DNA of 8,993 bases, from assembly GCA_002690755.1 (NCBI GenBank), contig NZFT01000065.1:10817-19809 (forward strand), given 5' to 3'. Source of the stretch: Phycisphaerae bacterium (lineage in GTDB: Bacteria; Planctomycetota; Phycisphaerae; Phycisphaerales; SM1A02). Positions 1 to 5,569 of the stretch are shown piece after piece. The notes under the pieces were generated by a model, which saw only the letters and a list, made by a program, of their open reading frames with translations, was not told where the DNA came from and made no database searches. How positions within the stretch are numbered: the first letter of the stretch is position 1; every line of letters begins with the position of its first letter. Made by a program: the position numbers and the translations under genes.

Positions 1-1050
1 CTGATCGCCGATCGCCACGGTCGGATCGGCTGGACCCTGAGTGGATGGCTTCCCGATCGCCGCGGCTACGACGGGCGAAGCCCCGTGATCCACGACGCGA
101 CCACCGGCTGGTTCGGCCCGCTGCCGGAGGCCGATCGCCCCCGGGTGGTCGATCCCGAGTCGGGTTTCCTCTTCACGGCGAACAACCGACTCGTTCCGCT
201 CGAAGCCGCCGCCAAAATCGGCAACAACTGGGCGGACGGCGGACGTGCCTGGCGGATCCGTCAGGACCTGACCGCGACCCGGCCGGCCTCCGAACTCGAT
301 CTGCTCGCGATCCAGCTCGACGAGACGATCCAGCGGTTCATCCCCTTCCGCCGCCTTCTGATCGAAGCGCTCGAGTCGATGCCTCCCGAGCCGGACCGCG
401 ACGCCACGCTCGAGATCGTCCGCGACTGGGACGGCCGCGCCGCCGCCGACAGCGTCGCAGTGCCCGTGGTCGAGGCCTTTCGCCGGTCGGTGATTCGACG
501 AACCCGTACCGCGATCTTCGACCGCGTGATGTCGGTACCCGACCTCGACGAATCGTCCCGCCGATCCGCCGCCTCCGCGATCGGCGAGAACATCTGTCTT
601 GCGACGCTCGAGCGGCGATATCCCACCCTGCTTCCCGCGCGGCTCGATTCCTGGGATCAGGTGCTTCGTGATGCGGCGACGAAGGCGACCGACGCGTACG
701 TCGAGGATCCGGACACCCCGTGGTCGGAACGAAATCGAGGCGTCTTCCCGAATCCCCTCGGTGCGGTCAATCCACTGATCGGTGATCGCTTCGATCTTCC
801 TTCGGTGACGCAGGCGGGGCACTGGGGCGCCGTTCGGGTGCAGAGCGGATCGTTCGGCGCCTCGGCCCGGATGATCGTGTCGCCCTCGGATCGATCCAAA
901 GCCATCCTCACCGTGCCGGGAGGACAATCCGGCGATCCGCGATCGCCGCACTTCGCGGATCGTCACGATGCATGGGCGGATGCCGATCCCGCACCCATGC
1001 TGCCCGGAACCGCGATCGAGACGATCGAACTGATTCCAGCCTCGAACTGA
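1..1050 (+). CDS. Penicillin acylase family protein (S45 Ntn hydrolase), C-terminal part; 5' end outside window
   Basis: The reading frame is open from base 1 to the TGA at 1048-1050 (349 residues), so the start and the autocleavage serine lie upstream. Several features match the beta chain of penicillin amidases: IGWTLSGWLPDRRGYDG (residues 9-25, the 'GxIPxRxGxDG' region), a W-F-G-P turn, NPxxGF-like DPESGFLFTANN (51-62) with the oxyanion asparagine pair, a WADGGRAWRI stretch (the 'RAxRI' motif), and the C-terminal PGGQSGDPRSPHF (from about 306), which is nearly diagnostic. The family consists of periplasmic or secreted N-terminal-nucleophile hydrolases that cleave amides, including acyl-homoserine lactones and beta-lactam side chains; the natural substrate cannot be inferred here. 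The middle section (about 90-230) is arginine-rich and poorly conserved by eye. The gene converges on the lipoprotein gene, with 30 bases between the stops. Family assignment is secure; specificity is unknown. Confidence 0.9.
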   Translation: MIADRHGRIGWTLSGWLPDRRGYDGRSPVIHDATTGWFGPLPEADRPRVVDPESGFLFTANNRLVPLEAAAKIGNNWADGGRAWRIRQDLTATRPASELDLLAIQLDETIQRFIPFRRLLIEALESMPPEPDRDATLEIVRDWDGRAAADSVAVPVVEAFRRSVIRRTRTAIFDRVMSVPDLDESSRRSAASAIGENICLATLERRYPTLLPARLDSWDQVLRDAATKATDAYVEDPDTPWSERNRGVFPNPLGAVNPLIGDRFDLPSVTQAGHWGAVRVQSGSFGASARMIVSPSDRSKAILTVPGGQSGDPRSPHFADRHDAWADADPAPMLPGTAIETIELIPASN

Positions 1051-1057
1051 TCGATGA

Positions 1058-1075
1058 TCCCGCCCGGAGTCGGGA
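1058..1075. terminator. Weak hairpin between convergent genes
   Basis: The 30-base gap between the two convergent stop codons holds TCCCG (1058-1062) that can pair with CGGGA (1071-1075), or alternatively CCCG (1063-1066) with CGGG (1071-1074) around a GAGT loop. There is no T tract on either strand, so this is at best a weak bidirectional terminator. Confidence 0.25.
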
Positions 1076-1080
1076 CGGCT

Positions 1081-1731
1081 TCAGGGTCGCGTCGCGGTCG
1101 TCCCGGGACGCTCCCAGTTGATCGCCAGAACCATCGGCGATCCGGATTTCTCGAGCACGCTCATCGGTATGACGATCGTCGAGACACCGCGCTTCGCGGT
1201 GACACCGACCCCCGGAACGGTCTGCACCAGATTCGCCGCGACCGACGCGCCGGTGATCTCCACCGCGATGGTCAGGTTCTCGTTCAGTTCGACCTTCTGG
1301 ATCGTCTGGTCGAGCGCCTTCTGCATCGCCGTCCGCTTCTTCGCGGAGACGTGGAGGGCGCGATACCAGCGAGCGTCGTCACCACGCGGAATGACGACCC
1401 GGACGGTACCGCCGTCCGCGGCGAAGTCCGCGGCATCCACGACCAGGTCTTCGAACGACACGTCGTCGATGGACTCGAAATCGCCGACGGTGATCGTGAG
1501 CTGGGCGCCATCAGTCCACTTGACGCCCTTGGACGCCGTCGGTCGGATCGTGGAGATACCGGGCGTGGTCAGTGCCGCGACGGTCATCGTGCCCTTGCCG
1601 CCGGCGTCCATGACGATCCGAATGCCCGCGGGATCCTGCGATGAGCAACCACCGGCAAGCACCGCCATCGCGACGATCGCGAGCGGGATCAGACGGGCTC
1701 CGTGACGATTGAGGATCGGAATGCCTTGCAT
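1081..1731 (-). CDS. Putative lipoprotein, function unknown
   Basis: This encodes 216 residues. The ATG at 1731-1729 was chosen because an AGGAG ribosome-binding site lies 8 bases upstream and the signal sequence begins right after it; the frame stays open further upstream, but only antisense to the next gene. The N-terminus has a short positive region (R8, H10, R13), a hydrophobic stretch (LIPLAIVAMAVLAG, 14-27) and Cys29, a likely lipidation site. The lipobox is A-G-G-C rather than the usual L-A/S-G/A-C, with leucine at -4. The mature part alternates beta-like stretches (IRIVMD, LTITVGDF, VRVVIP, LTIAVEITG, STIVIPMSV) with one lysine-rich helix (about 129-148), suggesting a small beta-sandwich domain exposed to the periplasm. 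I recognise no family. It is divergent from the TIGR03546/03545-like membrane protein, with which it shares a short control region, so the two may be co-regulated. Confidence 0.8.
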   Translation of the reverse strand: MQGIPILNRHGARLIPLAIVAMAVLAGGCSSQDPAGIRIVMDAGGKGTMTVAALTTPGISTIRPTASKGVKWTDGAQLTITVGDFESIDDVSFEDLVVDAADFAADGGTVRVVIPRGDDARWYRALHVSAKKRTAMQKALDQTIQKVELNENLTIAVEITGASVAANLVQTVPGVGVTAKRGVSTIVIPMSVLEKSGSPMVLAINWERPGTTATRP

Positions 1732-1739
1732 GTCGAATG

Positions 1740-1744
1740 CTCCT
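1740..1744 (-). promoter_or_regulatory. Ribosome-binding site of the lipoprotein gene
   Basis: AGGAG on the minus strand lies 8 bases before the ATG at 1731. It fixes that start against longer upstream reading. Confidence 0.6.
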
Positions 1745-1845
1745 GCCGGGCGGACGAGGTGGACGGCCCCTTGCCGTTCGGGAGGGAGCGTACCGCGCCA
1801 CCCCCTTGTGACGAAAACCGGAGTACGCGGTACCGTGATGCTTCC

Positions 1846-1850
1846 GGAGG
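1846..1850 (+). promoter_or_regulatory. Ribosome-binding site of the TIGR03546/03545-like gene
   Basis: GGAGG lies 5 bases before the ATG at 1856-1858. It favours this start over the in-frame ATG at 1838 and earlier codons, which have no such site and would add residues unlike the family N-terminus. Confidence 0.65.
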
Positions 1851-1855
1851 TCCTG

Positions 1856-3757
1856 ATGCTCGCCATACGCCGATTCTTCAAGACGATGCTCGGCGTGGCC
1901 ACGCCGATGCAGATCCTGCTCGCGTGCCTTCTGGGCTCGATGCTCGGATTCCTGCCGGTCCCGGGCCCCGGCCTCGCCGCGTCCATCGTCCTCGTATTCC
2001 TCCTGCTGGTGCTGAACGCGAACATCTTCCTCGCGGGCCTCGTGACCTTCGGGACCAAGATCGTGGCGCTCGCGGCGGCGCCGATCGTGTTCGAGGTCGG
2101 CCGATTCCTGATCGACGGTCCGACCGAGCCGGTCGCACGACTGCTCGCCAACGGACCGGTCACCGCCTGGCTCGGATTCGACGCGTACCTGGTCATCGGC
2201 GGGCTCGCGGTCGGGTTGGTGACGGGTTTCCTGGTCGGCGTGATCGTCGGGCGAATGGTCCGGGACATCCGGAACACCCTCGGTCGACTCGAACGCGAGA
2301 ACGATCTGGTCGCGTTCCTCGCCGAGCGTCGGACCACGAAGTTCGCGGCCTGGATCCTCTTCGGCGGAATTCCGAAGGGTGGCTTCTCGGCGATGGCCGA
2401 TCGACGTGGCTCACCGATCCGGATCACCGGCGTCATCGTGGTGATCCTGCTCGCGGGAATGGTCGTGATCACCGCATGGCTCGCATCGGGCGAGGTGGCG
2501 AGGCGATCGCTCGAACGTGAGCTCACTCGATTGAACGGCGCGACCGTCGACGTCGAAGACGTCCGCATCGACTGGTTGCAAGGTCGGACCACGATCGTCG
2601 GCCTCGCGGTCTGTGATTCGACGGCCCTCGACCGGGATCTCCTGCAGGCCCGGGAGATCGCCGCCGATTTCGATCTTGCGGCGGTCCTCCGACGAAGACT
2701 CGCCGTGGATCTGGTGCGGACCGAGGATGGCCGGAGCGACGTCGCCCGAGCACGCCCGGGACGAATGGAACGTGATGCCGATCCGACGTCGGAGACGGCG
2801 GGAACGACTCCGCCGGAGGGGGGTGCGGAGGATGCGCCGTCTTCAGGCACCGAGCTGGAGTCCTATCTCCGAACCGCCGAGGCATGGCGTGAACGACTCC
2901 AACAGGTCGGACGCGTGCTCGAAGACCTCGCGGATCGAATCCCGAGTTCCCTCGACCGCGACGGATCCGGCGCGGAGACGACGACGGACGCCTTCGAGGC
3001 ATGGCTTCAGCGGGAAGTCGACCGACTCGGATACGCCGGTGTCCGCGCAACCCATCTGATCGACTCGACGCCGACCCTTCTGATTCGAAGGATCGAGGCG
3101 CTCGGGGTTCGCCGCGACGGGGGCGGTCCCTTCGGCGATCTGTTCGACATCGTGGCCACCTCGTGCTCCACCCGACCGACGCTGGTCGAGGCTCCACCGA
3201 GCCTGAAAGTCGCCGCACGCGACGAGTCCCTCCTCATCGAGTTCGAGCTGGGGGGCCTCGCCCGCGTTGCGAGCGACAATCGATTCGACGTCGCGATGCG
3301 CGATCTCCCGGCGGGCATCATCGTCAACCAGCTCGTGGCCACGGATCCCTCCCCTTTCGACGGTGGAAGCATCGACGCGGGCATCGTCGGTACGTTCCGC
3401 CTTCGACCCGAGGTCCGCATCACGGCACCGATCGACGTGACGCTTCGCGACGCGACCATCCGGATCGGCGGCGAGTCGGCCTTCATCCGTGAACTTCCGG
3501 TGCGCATCGACGCCATCGGACGACTCGACGACCCGTCGATCATGATCGACGACCGGCGGCTCGCCGACGCCCTTCGGGACGCCGGCGCCGAAGCGCTCGC
3601 GTCCCGCGCCCGGGAAGCGGCTGACGAACAGATCGGCCGAGGCCTCGACCGACTCGAAGCGGAGACGGGAATCCGACTTCCGGACGAATTGCAGGAAGGA
3701 ATCGGCGAGGCGATCGGTCAGGGACTCGGGAATCTCTTCGGCGGCGGGGACGACTGA
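1856..3757 (+). CDS. Membrane protein: TIGR03546-like N-terminal module fused to TIGR03545/AsmA-like module
   Basis: This encodes 633 residues from the ATG with the GGAGG site. Residues 1-135 match my recollection of TIGR03546: a short amphipathic start, TPMQILLACLLGSMLGFLP (16-34), and hydrophobic segments at about 40-62, 64-84 and 111-133. A basic linker (about 134-186) follows. Then RITGVIVVILLAGMVVITAWL (189-209) is a further membrane anchor, followed by 'RSLERELTRLNGATVDVEDVRIDWLQGRTTIVGLAV', the pattern by which TIGR03545 and AsmA-like proteins begin their extracytoplasmic domain. A charged low-complexity stretch (about 292-332), a helical region (333-395), a beta-rich domain (about 400-560; IDVTLRDATIRIGG at 526-539) and a C-terminal helix ending GNLFGGGDD complete it. 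In gammaproteobacteria the two families are, as I know them, separate adjacent genes of unknown function; here they are one chain. AsmA-like proteins are implicated in envelope or lipid homeostasis, but transferring that role is speculative. Family names are from memory and need a profile search. Confidence 0.75.
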   Translation: MLAIRRFFKTMLGVATPMQILLACLLGSMLGFLPVPGPGLAASIVLVFLLLVLNANIFLAGLVTFGTKIVALAAAPIVFEVGRFLIDGPTEPVARLLANGPVTAWLGFDAYLVIGGLAVGLVTGFLVGVIVGRMVRDIRNTLGRLERENDLVAFLAERRTTKFAAWILFGGIPKGGFSAMADRRGSPIRITGVIVVILLAGMVVITAWLASGEVARRSLERELTRLNGATVDVEDVRIDWLQGRTTIVGLAVCDSTALDRDLLQAREIAADFDLAAVLRRRLAVDLVRTEDGRSDVARARPGRMERDADPTSETAGTTPPEGGAEDAPSSGTELESYLRTAEAWRERLQQVGRVLEDLADRIPSSLDRDGSGAETTTDAFEAWLQREVDRLGYAGVRATHLIDSTPTLLIRRIEALGVRRDGGGPFGDLFDIVATSCSTRPTLVEAPPSLKVAARDESLLIEFELGGLARVASDNRFDVAMRDLPAGIIVNQLVATDPSPFDGGSIDAGIVGTFRLRPEVRITAPIDVTLRDATIRIGGESAFIRELPVRIDAIGRLDDPSIMIDDRRLADALRDAGAEALASRAREAADEQIGRGLDRLEAETGIRLPDELQEGIGEAIGQGLGNLFGGGDD

Positions 3758-3772
3758 ATCGGACGCCGCGGC

Positions 3773-3778
3773 TACCGT
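3773..3778 (+). promoter_or_regulatory. Candidate -10 box for the class V aminotransferase gene
   Basis: TACCGT sits in GCGGCTACCGTGACG, close to the GCGGTACCGTGATG upstream of the preceding gene (1828-1840). It lies 15 bases after that gene's stop. The best -35 at 17-base spacing, ACGACT (3750-3755), shares only GAC with the consensus. Transcription would start near 3785 and give a leader of about 46 bases, pyrimidine-rich (3795-3818) and without a Shine-Dalgarno sequence. Confidence 0.3.
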
Positions 3779-3830
3779 GACGATCCATCGACGATCTCTT
3801 TCATTCCTTCCCTTTCGCCGGACCGCCTCC

Positions 3831-5093
3831 ATGACCACGACCAGCCCCTCGATCCCCGACATCGAGTCCGTTCGCCGTCTGTACCCCGGACTTGAAACCG
3901 ACACGGTGCTGCTAGAGAACGCCGGCGGTTCGCAGGTCCCGTTGTTCGTCGCCGATGCGATCCGGGACCATCTCCTTCACGACTACGTCCAGCTCGGCGC
4001 GGGTTACCCGGCGAGCGATCGCGCCACGGCCACCGTCGAACGCGCGCATCGTTTTCTCGACCGCTACGTGAATGGTGAAGGAATCGGACGAGTCATTCTC
4101 GGTTCGAGCTGCACCAGCCTCATGCACGTGCTGTCACACGCCATCGCGCCGACCATCGAGGCCGGCGACGAGATCGTGGTCTGCGAACAGGGGCACGAGG
4201 CGAACATCGGCTGCTGGCTCGAACTCGAAGCCCGCGGTGCCGTCATCCGATGGTGGACCGTCGATCCGGAGACGGGCTCGCTCGATCTCGACACGCTTCG
4301 GGCGGTGCTTTCGGATCGGACCCGTTACGTCGCGTTCCCGCACGTTTCGAATCTTCTCGGCGAAATCGTCGACGTCGAAGCGGCGACCCGACTCGTTCAC
4401 GCCGCCGGCGGCCGTGTGATCGTGGACGGCGTCGCCTACGCCCCCCATCGGGCCATCGACGTCCGCGCCTGGGACGTCGACTTCTACGCCTGGAGCACCT
4501 ACAAGGTCTACGGGCCTCACATGGGCGGACTCTTCGCGAGGAACGACGCGCTCGCCGAACTGCAGGGGCCGAACCACTTCTTCATTCCTCGGGACGAAAT
4601 CCCGTACAAGTTCGAACTCGGCGGCGCGAGTCACGAGGGTTGCGCGGGAATCTGCGGCCTCGCCCGACTGCTCGCCATCCTCGCAGGGGACGCGGAACCC
4701 GCCGCCGACATCGCGGCGACCTGCGACTTCGAGACGGTTCGGAGCGCTTTCGAAACCATGACCGCGATGGAGGCGCCGGTACAAGCCCGACTGCTCGAAC
4801 GGCTCGGGCGACATGATTCCGTGAAAATCATCGGACCGAGTTCGTCGGATACACGTGTCCGCGTATCTACGATTTCGATGCTCCACGAGTCACTCGACCC
4901 TGGCAGGATCGTCGAAATCGCCCATGCCGCCGACATCGGAATCCGTCAAGGGCACATGTACGCCTACCGGCTCTGCGAGCGGATGGGCATTCCGGTCGAT
5001 GCCGGAGTGGTCCGAATCTCCGCGGTGCACTACAACACGGTTTCGGAAGTCGATCGTCTCTGCGACGTCCTCGATGAATCGTTCGCTGGTTGA
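3831..5093 (+). CDS. Class V aminotransferase / cysteine-desulfurase-like PLP enzyme (VC1184-type), lacking the catalytic Cys
   Basis: This encodes 420 residues from the ATG at 3831. A GTG at 3777 would add 18 arginine-rich residues and seems less likely; neither start has a Shine-Dalgarno sequence. It is a fold-type I PLP enzyme: ENAGGSQVP (29-37) near the start, GHEANIGCW (121-129) with the His that stacks on the PLP ring, VDGVAYAPH (198-206) with the Asp that contacts the pyridine nitrogen, AWSTYKVYGPHMGG (220-233) with the PLP-binding Lys225, GGASHEG (264-270), and VVRISAVHYNTVSEVDRL (393-410) with the substrate-carboxylate Arg. In SufS-type desulfurases the segment before the last motif reads RTGHHCA; here it is RQGHMYAYRLC (372-382), so the catalytic cysteine position is Tyr. 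This pattern fits the subfamily I know as 'cysteine desulfurase family, VC1184 type', whose reaction is not established. No Fe-S assembly genes lie nearby. It is probably not a true sulfur donor. Confidence 0.85.
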   Translation: MTTTSPSIPDIESVRRLYPGLETDTVLLENAGGSQVPLFVADAIRDHLLHDYVQLGAGYPASDRATATVERAHRFLDRYVNGEGIGRVILGSSCTSLMHVLSHAIAPTIEAGDEIVVCEQGHEANIGCWLELEARGAVIRWWTVDPETGSLDLDTLRAVLSDRTRYVAFPHVSNLLGEIVDVEAATRLVHAAGGRVIVDGVAYAPHRAIDVRAWDVDFYAWSTYKVYGPHMGGLFARNDALAELQGPNHFFIPRDEIPYKFELGGASHEGCAGICGLARLLAILAGDAEPAADIAATCDFETVRSAFETMTAMEAPVQARLLERLGRHDSVKIIGPSSSDTRVRVSTISMLHESLDPGRIVEIAHAADIGIRQGHMYAYRLCERMGIPVDAGVVRISAVHYNTVSEVDRLCDVLDESFAG

Positions 5094-5094
5094 A

Positions 5095-5130
5095 CGTCGA
5101 ACAGGTTCTGGGACGCTTGCCACTCTTTTT
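5095..5130 (+). terminator. Possible terminator after the aminotransferase gene
   Basis: CGTCGAA (5095-5101) can pair imperfectly with TTC plus GACG (5106-5108, 5112-5115). A T5 tract (5126-5130), a rare feature in this GC-rich window, follows. The run of Ts is about ten bases beyond the stem, too far for a classical intrinsic terminator, so support is weak. Confidence 0.25.
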
Positions 5131-5189
5131 ACGAACCACGCGTGAAGTGCTCGGGTATCGAACCCCTTCCTGCCGATCTATCGAGAGAC

Positions 5190-5429
5190 ATGCCCTCAAG
5201 CACCCACCAGAAGATCATCAGCCGCCCGATCGAGATTGAGGCACCCCCCCGGACCGGTGACTGCGACGTCACCGCGAGTGGTCTCATTTCCGAGGACGAG
5301 GGGCCGATGCCGTCGGCGGACAGTCTTCGCGCCGCGAGAAGCATGCTTCTCGCGGAATACGGGCCCTGCGTCGCCTGTCACGCTGAAACGCTGATCGCCG
5401 CCGCCCGCCGGCTCGACTCGACCCGCTGA
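5190..5429 (+). CDS. Small hypothetical protein with a CxxCH motif (doubtful)
   Basis: This encodes 79 residues from the ATG at 5190. A GTG at 5142 would give 95 residues, and an ATG at 5307, with GAGGA about 10 bases upstream, would give a 40-residue protein made of the best-structured part. About 80% of codons end in G or C, similar to the neighbouring genes, and the C-terminal half (SADSLRAARSMLLAEYG, then CVACH, then ETLIAAARRLD) reads as two helices flanking a CxxCH. There is no signal peptide or membrane segment, so c-type haem attachment is unlikely despite the motif; a metal or redox CxxC pair is an alternative. The codons for RAARSMLLAE fall in a perfect 24-bp palindrome, which could mean the region is a regulatory or RNA element instead. 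I recognise no family. The rest of 5094-5569 holds only the possible terminator, a short inverted repeat and the leader of the next gene. Confidence 0.4.
   Translation: MPSSTHQKIISRPIEIEAPPRTGDCDVTASGLISEDEGPMPSADSLRAARSMLLAEYGPCVACHAETLIAAARRLDSTR
5332..5355. repeat. Perfect 24-bp palindrome
   Basis: The half-site CCGCGAGAAGCA (5332-5343) is followed directly by its exact reverse complement TGCTTCTCGCGG (5344-5355); symmetry stops at 5331/5356 (G opposite A). As RNA it would fold into a 10-bp stem with a CAUG tetraloop. No T tract follows, so it is not a standard terminator. It lies inside the small doubtful gene at 5190-5429, about 215 bases upstream of the exported propeller gene. Confidence 0.95.
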
Positions 5430-5524
5430 TCCGGGAAGCGACCCGATCGACCCACCGGTTTCCGAAAATCGCGGAACCGCAGGCGATATGGGACATCCAC
5501 CGATATTCCGAAGAATTGAGTCTT

Positions 5525-5537
5525 GGCGATCGTCGCC
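5525..5537. repeat. Short inverted repeat in the leader of the exported propeller gene
   Basis: GGCGA (5525-5529), TCG, TCGCC (5533-5537) form a 5-bp stem with a 3-base loop, 33 bases before the start codon. It is small enough to be chance. No convincing -35/-10 pair is visible in 5430-5569; TTGAGT at 5516-5521 is a lone -35-like hexamer. Confidence 0.3.
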
Positions 5538-5556
5538 TTCGTGCGATCATTGTCCT

Positions 5557-5560
5557 GGAG
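5557..5560 (+). promoter_or_regulatory. Ribosome-binding site of the exported propeller gene
   Basis: GGAG lies 9 bases before the ATG at 5570. Together with the signal peptide starting at that codon, it rules out the longer in-frame TTG start at 5516. Confidence 0.55.
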
Positions 5561-5569
5561 CATCGAACC

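Larger units (their letters stand above)
1732..1855. promoter_or_regulatory. Divergent promoter region with inverted CGCGGTAC repeat
   Basis: These 124 bases separate two divergent start codons. Reading outward on each strand there is a closely similar element: CGCGGTACGCT on the minus strand (1797 down to 1787) and CGCGGTACCGT on the plus strand (1826-1836). The shared 8-base arms, GTACCGCG (1790-1797) and CGCGGTAC (1826-1833), form an inverted repeat 36 bases centre to centre. TACGCT (minus, 1792-1787) and TACCGT (plus, 1831-1836) could be -10 boxes. TTGTGA at 1806-1811 is a possible plus-strand -35, with a longish 19-base spacer. The minus-strand -35 is poor (TTCGTC, 1815-1810). Any protein bound between the arms would affect both genes. 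This is inference from sequence only. Confidence 0.4.

Noticed and set aside
1732..2850. Long upstream extension of the minus-strand lipoprotein frame
   Set aside because: This part is arginine/serine/threonine-rich without domains and lies antisense to the TIGR03546-like membrane segments; the ribosome-binding site and signal sequence mark the real start at 1731.
2843..3904. A 353-codon minus-strand open frame
   Set aside because: It is opposite the C-terminal AsmA-like region of the plus-strand gene; stop-poor antisense frames are expected at this GC content and its product shows no fold-like pattern.
4134..4886. A 250-codon minus-strand open frame
   Set aside because: It is antisense to the PLP enzyme, whose catalytic motifs fix the coding strand.
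5376..5390. CxxCH haem c motif in the small protein as evidence for a cytochrome
   Set aside because: There is no signal peptide or membrane anchor in any of the possible starts, so the protein would not reach the haem attachment machinery.
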